Below, piece after piece: positions 55,362 to 62,807 of a stretch of 64,000 nucleotides of DNA. The DNA is from Ignavibacterium sp. GTDB lineage: Bacteria > Bacteroidota > Ignavibacteria > Ignavibacteriales > Ignavibacteriaceae. Within the stretch, counting starts at the first letter, position 1; each line of letters opens with the position of its first letter. The notes under the pieces are model-generated. The model did no database searches and was not told where the DNA came from. It was given only the letters and a program-made list of their open reading frames with translations. The DNA is taken from NCBI GenBank assembly GCA_032027145.1, contig JAVSMP010000001.1:1888903-1952902 (forward strand), given 5' to 3'. Made by a program: the position numbers and the translations under genes.

Positions 55362-56462
55362 ATGTTCGAAATGGATAATTTAAGTCAAGATATGATTGAT
55401 TTTTTTTCTTCTTTTGGAGCTGATATTCAGACTTTAGATCAGATGGAAGTTATTAAGAGTTTTACTACTGTCGAGAACGAAATCTTTAGTTTGAATAATG
55501 GAACCGGTTTAAGGTATATGAATACATCTGGGATTGTTGAACTTAAAGGGGTTGATTCTCTGAATTTTCTCAATAGAATCTCGACAAATTCTATGACTAA
55601 TTTAAGTAAAGAAGAAATTCGGTCAACAATCTTTACATCAGAAAAAGGTTTGATAATTGGTGTTTCAACAGTACTAAACTTTGAGAGCTATCTTTTACTT
55701 GTTACAAGTATATTCAGTAAACCCAAGGTGTTAAGCTGGATAAATAAATACATTATCGGGGATGATATTAAAGTTAGTGATGCAAGCCATAGATTTAATA
55801 TTTTTGAAGTTATGGGACCACAATCAGAATCTTTTCTTTCTATGTTTGTGGGAGATTCTATTAACTCAATACCTGTAAATTCGTTTAAAGTTGTAAATGC
55901 TGAAGGTGTTTTGTTCTTTTTAGCCAGATTTACTGATTTAAAAGGATTTTCGAAATTTTGGATACTTGCTGAACATGAAAACAGCAAAAAATTAATTAAT
56001 TATTTGGTAGAAAATAAAGGACCTTTTGATTTTAATCTAATTGGTGAAGATGCTTATAATGTCTATAAGATTGAAAATGGTATTCCATCTGAACCAAATG
56101 AAATTAATTATATGATGAATCCTTACGAAGTAAAATTATTTGAATTGATAGATTTTAAGAAAGGCAGCTATATAGGACAGGAAGTTATTACAAGGTTAAA
56201 CAATAATGATTTGAATCAAAAAAATCTTATAAGAATGTGTTTCTCAGAACCAATTGAAGCAGATGAGAAATTTGTTTTATTTGATGCTGAGAAAAATGAA
56301 ATAGGGAATATTACATCAATTGCTTTTTCACCAAAGCTTAAGAAAAGTATTGCATTAGGGTTTGTAAAAAATCCATTTGCTGTTCAGGGAACAAAAGTAT
56401 TAGCAAAAAACGAAACTAAATCTTTCGAAGTAGTTGTTAACGAACTTCCTCAGAGACAGTAA
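55362..56462 (+). CDS. YgfZ/GcvT-like folate-binding protein, conserved Cys replaced by Ser
   Basis: A 366-residue protein with the GcvT-fold YgfZ architecture: GIVELKGVDSLNFLNRIST at the N-terminal domain and FKKGSYIGQEVITRL at the signature. In most YgfZ proteins the signature is K-G-C-Y-x-G-Q-E; here Ser stands for the Cys that is important for iron-sulfur enzyme maintenance in E. coli. Function may therefore differ. RBS GGAG lies 5 bp before ATG 55362. It is 3 bp from the cobalamin adenosyltransferase gene. Confidence 0.87.
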   Translation: MFEMDNLSQDMIDFFSSFGADIQTLDQMEVIKSFTTVENEIFSLNNGTGLRYMNTSGIVELKGVDSLNFLNRISTNSMTNLSKEEIRSTIFTSEKGLIIGVSTVLNFESYLLLVTSIFSKPKVLSWINKYIIGDDIKVSDASHRFNIFEVMGPQSESFLSMFVGDSINSIPVNSFKVVNAEGVLFFLARFTDLKGFSKFWILAEHENSKKLINYLVENKGPFDFNLIGEDAYNVYKIENGIPSEPNEINYMMNPYEVKLFELIDFKKGSYIGQEVITRLNNNDLNQKNLIRMCFSEPIEADEKFVLFDAEKNEIGNITSIAFSPKLKKSIALGFVKNPFAVQGTKVLAKNETKSFEVVVNELPQRQ

Positions 56463-56465
56463 CTA

Positions 56466-57014
56466 ATGAAAATTTATACTAAAACAGGCGATAATGGTCA
56501 AACTGGTTTGTTTGGAGGTGAGAGAGTTCCAAAGTTCTCTAAAAGAATTAAAGCTTATGGTACTGTTGATGAATTAAATTCTTTTATTGGCTATGCTATT
56601 ACAGTTGTTAACAGTGAAGATGTAAAAACAATATTAATGGATTTACAACCAAAACTTTTTATTGTGGGTGCTGATCTTGCAACACCGCAGACTGAAAAAA
56701 ATAAGAAATTAAAGATTACTCGCACACCTGATAGTTTTACTAGTGAGATTGAAATCCTTATTGATAAATTTGAATCGCAGCTTGAAGTATTAAAAAAGTT
56801 CATACTTCCTGGCGGCTCAAAAGGTGCGGCTCTATTACATGTTTGCAGAACAATTACCCGTAGAGCCGAAAGAGAAATTGTGGAATTAAGTAATTCAGAA
56901 GAAATTGGCAACAATATTATTATATTTATGAACAGATTATCTGATCTGTTTTTCGTTCTTTCACGTTTTGAGAATAAGTACTCAAACATTCCTGATACAA
57001 AATGGATACCCTGA
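56466..57014 (+). CDS. Cob(I)alamin adenosyltransferase, PduO type
   Basis: A 182-residue PduO-type enzyme: KIYTKTGDNGQTGLFGGERV, the ATP loop, KAYGTVDELNSFIGYA, and the closing helix RTITRRAEREIVELS, all family signatures. It transfers the adenosyl group of ATP to Co(I) of cobalamin. Other cobalamin genes are absent from the window. It directly follows the YgfZ-like gene. Confidence 0.95.
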   Translation: MKIYTKTGDNGQTGLFGGERVPKFSKRIKAYGTVDELNSFIGYAITVVNSEDVKTILMDLQPKLFIVGADLATPQTEKNKKLKITRTPDSFTSEIEILIDKFESQLEVLKKFILPGGSKGAALLHVCRTITRRAEREIVELSNSEEIGNNIIIFMNRLSDLFFVLSRFENKYSNIPDTKWIP

Positions 57015-57017
57015 GTT

Positions 57018-57046
57018 TTGTATTTTAATAATTGAATAATTACAGT
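57018..57046 (+). promoter_or_regulatory. Sigma70-type promoter of ssrA
   Basis: TTGTAT (57018-57023), 17-bp spacer, TACAGT (57041-57046), 11 bp before the first base of the tmRNA acceptor stem (57058). It lies directly after the adenosyltransferase stop codon (57014). Confidence 0.6.
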
Positions 57047-57057
57047 AAACAAAAAAG

Positions 57058-57415
57058 GGGGGTGAATTTTGGTTTCGACGGGATTAAAGAGACTTAGAAT
57101 TGCATACCGTGTTCCCCAAAGACACGTTAAAGAATTGGGAAAAAATAATAACTGGCGAAAATAATTACGCCTTAGCTGCTTAATTAATAATTAACAGCCG
57201 TTCACCTTATCCTCTTGTATCGGGCTAAGACTGAACGCCGTTTAGATACAATAGCCGATTCTGTTGCTTGTGCAGATGAAGCGAATTTTTAGCAGGCAGG
57301 TTTAAAGTGATCTCAGTCTGGCGAGTAACTTTAAGCTAAAATAAAAGACAGACTATGTATGTAGAAGTTCTTTGGATCTTAGTTTCGGACGCGGGTTCGA
57401 CTCCCGCCACCTCCA
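57058..57415 (+). ncRNA. ssrA: Transfer-messenger RNA (tmRNA)
   Basis: About 358 nt. The 5' end has the conserved TTTCGACGGGATT after the acceptor strand GGGGGTG (57058-57064). The 3' end has the T arm CGGGTTCGACTCCCG and the acceptor strand CACCTCC (57408-57414), which pairs with the 5' strand apart from one G-T. The discriminator is A57415; the CCA is not encoded. A tag frame encodes GENNYALAA and ends in TAA (57178-57183 region), a Bacteroidota-like tag. It rescues stalled ribosomes. Confidence 0.97.
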
Positions 57416-57551
57416 CTGAAATTGTTTATTTTTTGTTTGATTATTAGTCTTAAAATTTAAGCTGATCACCGATAAAAATATACCAATCATCATCGGACAA
57501 TTGTATTAATTTTCTATAATAGTTAAGTTTAATTCAGAAATTCAAACTTAA

Positions 57552-57920
57552 ATGCAAAATAATACTAAAGAACATTCTCTTATACTTTTTTTTCATAAAT
57601 CAATTAATTCATTAAAGTTAATTGGTATTGAAGTCATTGTATGGATATCTGCTTTACTTTATCTGGCATTTTTTAACGATCCCTTCAACCAGCACTTTAC
57701 GATTTGTCCATTAGCAAATTTAGGATTTGAGCATTGCCCAGGGTGTGGACTTGGTAACTCAATATCACTGCTTTTTCACGGATATTTTTTGGAATCATTT
57801 TATACACATTTACTTGGCTTACCAGCAATTTTAATCATTTTATACAGAATATTTTCACTGATTCATTTTAATTACAAATCTACTAAATCAACAACAAAAT
57901 CAAGGAGCAGTTATGCCTAA
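57552..57920 (+). CDS. DUF2752 membrane protein
   Basis: A 122-residue protein with two or three helices and the DUF2752 core FTICPLANLGFEHCPGCGLG, where Cys and Gly residues repeat, followed by LFHGYFLESFYTHLLGLPAI. It overlaps the TM2 gene by 8 bp. The pair occurs often in Bacteroidota; its role is unknown. Confidence 0.85.
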   Translation: MQNNTKEHSLILFFHKSINSLKLIGIEVIVWISALLYLAFFNDPFNQHFTICPLANLGFEHCPGCGLGNSISLLFHGYFLESFYTHLLGLPAILIILYRIFSLIHFNYKSTKSTTKSRSSYA

Positions 57921-58269
57921 TATTTTTCAGTTATTACCAACTCTGGAAGGGGAAGAAATGCAGTATGTTCAAAGTCTTATCAATGATATGACTGATACTC
58001 AAGCTCAGCAGTTTGCTATGGCGTATAGTGCAAGAAGAAAAGATCCAACTACAATTTTAATTTTAGCATTAATCGGATTTGTAGGAGTTGCCGGCATACA
58101 TAGATTTATGCTTAATCAGGTTGGCATGGGTATTCTGTATTTTTTAACCGGTGGATTGTGTGCGATAGGTACAATCGTAGATCTTATCAATCACAGAAAA
58201 CTCTGCTTTGAATATAATTCTATTGTTGCACAACAGGTCTCTTTGATGGTTAAGCAGACAGTTAAATAA
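57913..58269 (+). CDS. TM2 domain-containing protein
   Basis: A 118-residue protein with a cytoplasmic N-terminus (1-45) and the TM2 pair of helices, ILALIGFVGVAGIHRFML and GILYFLTGGLCAIGTIVDLI. GxHRF is the family mark. It overlaps the DUF2752 gene and is followed by a terminator. Confidence 0.9.
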   Translation: MPNIFQLLPTLEGEEMQYVQSLINDMTDTQAQQFAMAYSARRKDPTTILILALIGFVGVAGIHRFMLNQVGMGILYFLTGGLCAIGTIVDLINHRKLCFEYNSIVAQQVSLMVKQTVK

Positions 58270-58283
58270 CACTTCGTAATTAT

Positions 58284-58320
58284 CCTGCGGGAATTTTTTT
58301 CCGCAGGTAAATTTTTATTT
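58284..58320 (+). terminator. Rho-independent terminator after the TM2 gene
   Basis: CCTGCGG (58284-58290) pairs with CCGCAGG (58301-58307) around GAATTTTTTT, followed by TAAATTTTTATTT. Confidence 0.8.
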
Positions 58321-58360
58321 ACTCTCCCAAAAATTTTAAGATTTTTAATAAATATTTTTA

Positions 58361-58391
58361 TTGAAAAGCTTACTGCATTAAATTAAATTTG
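58361..58391 (+). promoter_or_regulatory. Possible Bacteroidota-type promoter of dapF
   Basis: TTG (58361-58363), 20-bp spacer, TAAATTTG (58384-58391), which fits the TAnnTTTG -7 consensus. The ATG of dapF starts only 7 bp after it (58399), so the mRNA would be almost leaderless; no Shine-Dalgarno sequence is present. Confidence 0.35.
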
Positions 58392-58398
58392 CAGATAA

Positions 58399-59265
58399 AT
58401 GTCTAAGATTTATTTTACAAAGATGACCGGTGCAGGTAACGATTTTATCTTTATTGATAGAAAAAAGAATCCTGATGTTGTTTTGAAAAAAGAAGATATC
58501 CGCAAACTTTGTAATAGAAGATTTGGTATTGGGGCTGATGGGTTAATTATTATTGATGATGCTGCTGGTTATGATTTCAGAATGAGTTATTTTAACTCTG
58601 ATGGTTTAGCCGGAAGTTTATGTGCGAATGGGGCAAGATGTTCTATTAGATTTGCTCATTTTTCTAAACGCCTGAAAAATAATTATGCTTCTTTTGTAGT
58701 TGATGATATTGAGTATTCGGGTGAAGTAATAGATGATCAGATAATTAAATTTAACCTGAATACGCCAAAGAATATTCTATTAAATAAAGAGCTGAGAACA
58801 TCTGATAAAGTAATTAATTTTTCCTTCGTGGATACCGGTTCACACCACGTTGTTATAAAGATGGATGATATTTTTGATGGGCAATCTAAAAAGAAAATAT
58901 CATTTAATGATATTAGTGATATCCCGGTGTTTCAATTAGGGCAGGAGATTAGATTTCACGATCAGTTTAAACCCGATGGTACAAATGTTAATTTCATTCA
59001 GATAAAAGAAAATGTAATTTATATCCGGACTTATGAACGAGGTGTTGAAGATGAAACACTTGCTTGCGGAACAGGCTCGGTCGCTTCTGCGATAATTTTA
59101 CATTTGGCTGAAAAATTTAATCCGCCAATAACTCTAAAAACTTTTGGCGGAGATAATTTGATTGTTAACTTTAATATTGTTAATCAAAAAGTTGAAGATA
59201 TTTCAATAACCGGACCAGCTAAAATTGTTTTTGAAGGGTTGGTAAATAGAAATTTATTTTTTTAA
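58399..59265 (+). CDS. dapF: Diaminopimelate epimerase
   Basis: A 288-residue DapF that interconverts LL- and meso-diaminopimelate for lysine and peptidoglycan. Catalytic Cys pair: SLCANGARCSIRF (first) and ETLACGTGSVASAI (second). The Gly usual after the first catalytic Cys is Ala here. N-terminal FTKMTGAGNDFIFID is typical. The next gene starts 14 bp downstream. Confidence 0.94.
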   Translation: MSKIYFTKMTGAGNDFIFIDRKKNPDVVLKKEDIRKLCNRRFGIGADGLIIIDDAAGYDFRMSYFNSDGLAGSLCANGARCSIRFAHFSKRLKNNYASFVVDDIEYSGEVIDDQIIKFNLNTPKNILLNKELRTSDKVINFSFVDTGSHHVVIKMDDIFDGQSKKKISFNDISDIPVFQLGQEIRFHDQFKPDGTNVNFIQIKENVIYIRTYERGVEDETLACGTGSVASAIILHLAEKFNPPITLKTFGGDNLIVNFNIVNQKVEDISITGPAKIVFEGLVNRNLFF

Positions 59266-59279
59266 TAATTGGAGAAAAA

Positions 59280-59585
59280 ATGTCAAAAGTTCTGTTCACT
59301 ATTCAATATGAAATCTTACCTGAAAAACGAGATGAGTATTTAAAAGTTATAAGAGAATTAAAAAATTTGCTTAAAGCTGAAGGACTTGAATCGTACCTTG
59401 TCTATGAAGTCAAGGGGAAGTCGGCTGCTTTTCAGGAGCTTTATACTTTTACATCAATGGAAGCCTATGAAGCTTTTGATGACTTAAATGATGAGCGAAT
59501 TAATATTTTGATTGATAAAATAACCGGTATGGCTGTGGACAAATCAACTAAATATAACACACTTGTTCAACTACCAGAAGAATAA
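59280..59585 (+). CDS. Small dimeric alpha/beta-barrel-like protein (ABM-like)
   Basis: A 101-residue protein whose strand-helix-helix-strand order (VLFTIQYEILPEKRDEYLKV, EGLESYLVYEVKGKSAAFQE, FTSMEAYEAF) fits the dimeric alpha/beta barrel fold of antibiotic-biosynthesis-monooxygenase-like proteins. No catalytic residues are evident. RBS GGAG precedes the ATG. It is 14 bp after dapF and followed by a terminator. Confidence 0.6.
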   Translation: MSKVLFTIQYEILPEKRDEYLKVIRELKNLLKAEGLESYLVYEVKGKSAAFQELYTFTSMEAYEAFDDLNDERINILIDKITGMAVDKSTKYNTLVQLPEE

Positions 59586-59590
59586 TATTC

Positions 59591-59618
59591 GGGTCTTGAA
59601 AGAGACCCATCTTTTTTG
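59591..59618 (+). terminator. Rho-independent terminator after the ABM-like gene
   Basis: GGGTCT (59591-59596) pairs with AGACCC (59603-59608) around TGAAAG, followed by ATCTTTTTTGC. Confidence 0.8.
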
Positions 59619-59807
59619 CTTTTCTCTTTTCAGAATAATTAATTATAAATTTATTAAAAGATGAAACAATTGTTATCGTTTTATAAACAGCTTTTACTGT
59701 TATATTACGCTTGTAATAATTAAAACGAAGTGTTATTTAATACCATTAAAAAAATCTGTTTCAGTAAATAATTGCACTTTGCTGCAGTAGTATCTTTGGA
59801 GTAATTA

Positions 59808-60407
59808 ATGAAATTCAAACCAATATATCTTTATGCTATAGTAATCTTAATTGCAGTTGTTACAGTAATAATGCTTACTCAGTTTTCAGATGAGGGTAAG
59901 TTATCTGATAATATTGCAAATAAAAAAATGCCGGATGATAATATTCATAAAAGACTTGGTCATGGCATGATGCAAAATCCTGCCGGCGGATTGGTTACTG
60001 AAGAAATTAAAAAAAAATTAGCTTCAATGAAAAAAGATGTTGATGAGAATCCCAACGACACTCTGAAAGTAAGAGAATATGCAGATATGCTTTTAACTGC
60101 ACATCAGCCTGATGATGCGCTTGAGTATTATAAAAGAATAATTGCAAAAGATAAATCCAGAAAAGATATTTACTTTACTATGACTTATATTTACTACCAT
60201 CAGAAGAATTTCCAGCAAGCTGAGCTGATAACCAGAGAGATGTATAATTTATTCCCTGATGACCCAATGGTTTGTTATAATCTTGGAGCTTCCGAAATCA
60301 GAAAAGGGAATAAAGAAAAAGCTAAAGAAATATGGAATAAACTGATAAGAGAACATCCAACAGATACAATAGCTGTACTGGCAAAAAAATCTTTGGAAAA
60401 ACTTTAG
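59808..60407 (+). CDS. Membrane-anchored TPR protein
   Basis: A 199-residue protein: one N-terminal helix (about 8-25), a linker, then about three TPR-like units from residue 85 (VREYADMLLTAHQPDDALEY, FTMTYIYYHQKNFQQAELI, CYNLGASEIRKGNKEKAKE). It probably scaffolds a complex outside the membrane. RBS GGAG lies 6 bp before ATG 59808. No obvious partner nearby. Confidence 0.77.
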   Translation: MKFKPIYLYAIVILIAVVTVIMLTQFSDEGKLSDNIANKKMPDDNIHKRLGHGMMQNPAGGLVTEEIKKKLASMKKDVDENPNDTLKVREYADMLLTAHQPDDALEYYKRIIAKDKSRKDIYFTMTYIYYHQKNFQQAELITREMYNLFPDDPMVCYNLGASEIRKGNKEKAKEIWNKLIREHPTDTIAVLAKKSLEKL

Positions 60408-60589
60408 AGTTTTATTTTTATCAGAATGTTTTGAGTTATAAATGAATTATTAAAAATCGTCTTTCCATTTCTTAAGAATTTTAACCAATACTATTTTTGT
60501 ATAACTTCATTTTTATTAACGAGTATTTTAACTTCCTTTCGTTAGTATAATTTTATCTATATTTTTGTTTTGAATAATAGAATATACAA

Positions 60590-61636
60590 ATGTTTGAATA
60601 TATAGGCGCTTTACATATGCACTCGACTTTTTCGGATGGAACAGGAGAGGTGTCAGATATTGCAAAGTTTGCTGATGAAATCGGTTTGGATTTTATCATA
60701 CTTACTGATCATAATACATTAAGGGCTTTACAGGAAGGATACGAAAAGTGGTATGGGAATACTTTGCTGCTTGTCGGCTGTGAAATCAATGATAAAGAAA
60801 ATAAAAACCACTACCTTGCATTTGGAATTAATGAAGCTTTCTCAACTCGAACACCTGCAAAAAAATATGTAGCTAAAGTAAAGGAACTTGGCGGTATTGG
60901 TTTTTTGGCTCATCCGCATGAAAAACGTCAACACAAAGAGCATCCTGCATACCCTTGGACTGAATGGGATACAGAAGATTTTACTGGAATTGAAATCTGG
61001 AATCATATGTCTGAATGGGTCGAAAATCTTACTGAGGAAAATAAATACAGATCTTTTCTTCATCCTTTAAGAACTATTGTTGCTCCGCCAAAAGAAACTT
61101 TGAAACTTTGGGACGAATTAAACATAAAAAGAAAAGTAGTTGGTATTGGCGGAGTAGATGCGCATGCACACAAGTACAATCTTGTTGGGTTTCTTGAAGT
61201 AGAAATTTTTCCATATAAGGTTTTATTCAGGTCAATACGTACACACATTCTTATTGATGAACCGATTAAAAAGGGCAAAAGCAGTAAAGATGTTGAATCA
61301 GCAAAAATAAAAATCTATAATGCTTTAAGAGATGGTAAGTGCTTTGTTGCTAATGACTACGTTGCAGAATCAAAAGGTTTTAGGTTTTATGCAGAAAAGA
61401 ATGGTAAGAAATATCAAATGGGTGAAACAATTCCGGATTCCAAAGATATTATTCTTAAAGTATTACTTCCTGCAGAAGATGCAGAAATAAAACTGCTCAG
61501 AAACGGGCAACTAATTGAAACTGAAAAGGGAATAGGTGCAGAATTTATTGTTAGTAAAAAAGGTGCATACAGAGTGGAAGTATTTAAAGATAACAGAGCC
61601 TGGATTTACTCAAATCATATAAGAATAAATATTTAA
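60590..61636 (+). CDS. PHP-domain phosphoesterase
   Basis: A 348-residue protein with a PHP domain: GALHMHSTFSDGTG, IILTDHNTLRA, LVGCEIND, GFLAHPHEKRQ, and GGVDAHAHKYN, giving the metal-binding His/Asp set. A C-terminal beta domain (about 265-348, DGKCFVANDYVAESKGFRF onward) follows, as in CehA/McbA-type proteins. It probably hydrolyses a phosphoester; the substrate is unknown. No signal peptide. It stands alone with 182 bp upstream. Confidence 0.85.
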   Translation: MFEYIGALHMHSTFSDGTGEVSDIAKFADEIGLDFIILTDHNTLRALQEGYEKWYGNTLLLVGCEINDKENKNHYLAFGINEAFSTRTPAKKYVAKVKELGGIGFLAHPHEKRQHKEHPAYPWTEWDTEDFTGIEIWNHMSEWVENLTEENKYRSFLHPLRTIVAPPKETLKLWDELNIKRKVVGIGGVDAHAHKYNLVGFLEVEIFPYKVLFRSIRTHILIDEPIKKGKSSKDVESAKIKIYNALRDGKCFVANDYVAESKGFRFYAEKNGKKYQMGETIPDSKDIILKVLLPAEDAEIKLLRNGQLIETEKGIGAEFIVSKKGAYRVEVFKDNRAWIYSNHIRINI

Positions 61637-61757
61637 TCTGCAATTTTATTTTCATAGTCTTTGATATTAGACAAACCTTTTTAATCCTCATTTTAAGACT
61701 GAATCTTTTTTTGATTCTCTGAATCACATCCTCACAAAAAATAATTATTGTTTTTAA

Positions 61758-62018
61758 ATGGCAGCACCACAACACAAAGTTATAGTATTTTCAACTCCTA
61801 CCTGCACATTCTGTAATCAGGTAAAAAGATATTTTCGCGAAAAGAATATAAGGTTTACAGATGTTGATGTTTCCAGAGATCAATCTGCCGCAAGAGATAT
61901 GATGCGCAGAACAGGGCAGATGGGAGTGCCGGTTATCCTGATTGATAATAAACCAGTAATCGGTTTCGACAGAAATAAAATTAATCAGATGTTAAACATT
62001 AAAAACCAAAGGGAATAA
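61758..62018 (+). CDS. Glutaredoxin/NrdH-like protein
   Basis: An 86-residue thioredoxin-fold protein with C-T-F-C in STPTCTFCNQVKRYF and the cis-Pro loop MGVPVILIDNKPVIGFD. It belongs to the short glutaredoxin/NrdH group. One base separates it from groS (62020), so they are translated together. Confidence 0.9.
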   Translation: MAAPQHKVIVFSTPTCTFCNQVKRYFREKNIRFTDVDVSRDQSAARDMMRRTGQMGVPVILIDNKPVIGFDRNKINQMLNIKNQRE

Positions 62019-62019
62019 A

Positions 62020-62292
62020 ATGAAAATTAAACCATTAGATGATCGTATTTTACTTGAACCACTGCCAACAGAAGAAAAAACTTCATCAGGATTAATAATT
62101 CCAGACACTGCGAAAGAAAAGCCTCGTGTTGGTTTGGTTATCTCCATCGGAACAGATGAAGACCTTAAAGAAAAGATCAAAGAAGGCGATAAAGTTCTAT
62201 TTGCTAAATACGGTGGTGATGAGATTGAAATGAACGGTAAAGAATACAGAATTTTACAAAGATCAGATATTCTTGCAGTAATTGAAGATTAA
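62020..62292 (+). CDS. groS: Co-chaperonin GroES, no groEL adjacent
   Basis: A 90-residue GroES with the fold signatures IKPLDDRILLEPLPTEEKTS, the mobile loop GLIIPDTAKEKPRVG and the C-terminal YRILQRSDILAVIED. groEL is not next to it, contrary to most genomes; the neighbours are redox proteins. It may be a second copy or the only one with groEL elsewhere. Confidence 0.9.
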   Translation: MKIKPLDDRILLEPLPTEEKTSSGLIIPDTAKEKPRVGLVISIGTDEDLKEKIKEGDKVLFAKYGGDEIEMNGKEYRILQRSDILAVIED

Positions 62293-62306
62293 AAAAAGGA
62301 TATAAA

Positions 62307-62651
62307 ATGTTAAATACAAATCTTACTCATATTACATCTGAATCTGAGCATTCAGAATTATTAAGCAACAATGAAAATGTGATGATATGCTGCGGCAGAA
62401 TGGGCCCGATGTGCATACCTGTTTACGAAGTTATGGAAGAGCTGGAAGAAGAATATAAGAATATAAAATTTGCTGATATGGAATTTGATTCACCTGATGC
62501 AAAGGTAATAAGAAATTTACCTGAAACCAGGGGTTTTCAGGGATTGCCGTTTACAATTTATTATAAGAATGGAAAAGTTGTAAAAGCAACAAGCAGTATT
62601 CAGTCTAAAGATCAGATTACAGATATTCTGGATGAACATTTTGGAAAGTAA
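62307..62651 (+). CDS. Thioredoxin-like protein with MGPMC in place of CGPCK
   Basis: A 114-residue thioredoxin-fold protein. The alignment of MICCGRMGPMCIPVYEVMEEL (in pieces) to the standard site puts Met32-Gly-Pro-Met35 at the CGPC position, then Cys36; Cys28 and Cys29 lie upstream. The cis-Pro loop is intact (FQGLPFTIYYKNGK). Disulfide reduction by the usual CxxC is not possible; a Cys28/29-Cys36 site is conceivable. RBS AAAGGA is at 62295-62300. A perfect hairpin overlaps its stop codon; trxB is next. Confidence 0.8.
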   Translation: MLNTNLTHITSESEHSELLSNNENVMICCGRMGPMCIPVYEVMEELEEEYKNIKFADMEFDSPDAKVIRNLPETRGFQGLPFTIYYKNGKVVKATSSIQSKDQITDILDEHFGK

Positions 62652-62682
62652 CAAAGCGCTCTCAGTAAGCTGCTTTGTTACT
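62647..62682 (+). other. Hairpin over the stop codon of the thioredoxin-like gene
   Basis: AGTAACAAAGC (62647-62657) pairs perfectly with GCTTTGTTACT (62672-62682), 11 bp. No T tract follows, so it is probably an mRNA-end stabiliser or a weak terminator rather than a classical one. Confidence 0.55.
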
Positions 62683-62807
62683 AGTCTGTTGTCAATAAAC
62701 TGCTTGGCTGCAGATTATTTAATTTCTTCAATTGGATGAATAGATAATTTATTTTAATAATATCTTCATAAAGTTTTGTTGCGTAATAAAAGAGAAAGAG
62801 ATCTATT

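Noticed and set aside
56591-57052. 153-residue minus-strand frame opposite the adenosyltransferase
   Set aside because: Antisense to a well-supported PduO-type gene; hydrophobic shadow without a plausible start.
57380-57415. Separate tRNA gene
   Set aside because: The T arm and acceptor end belong to the tmRNA; no D or anticodon arm of a normal tRNA precedes them.
59791-59798. TATCTTTG as a Bacteroidetes -7 promoter for the TPR gene
   Set aside because: It overlaps the Shine-Dalgarno sequence of the gene and has no -33 element at the right distance; likely chance. The same word at 48530 and 55297 also lacks a clear -33 box.
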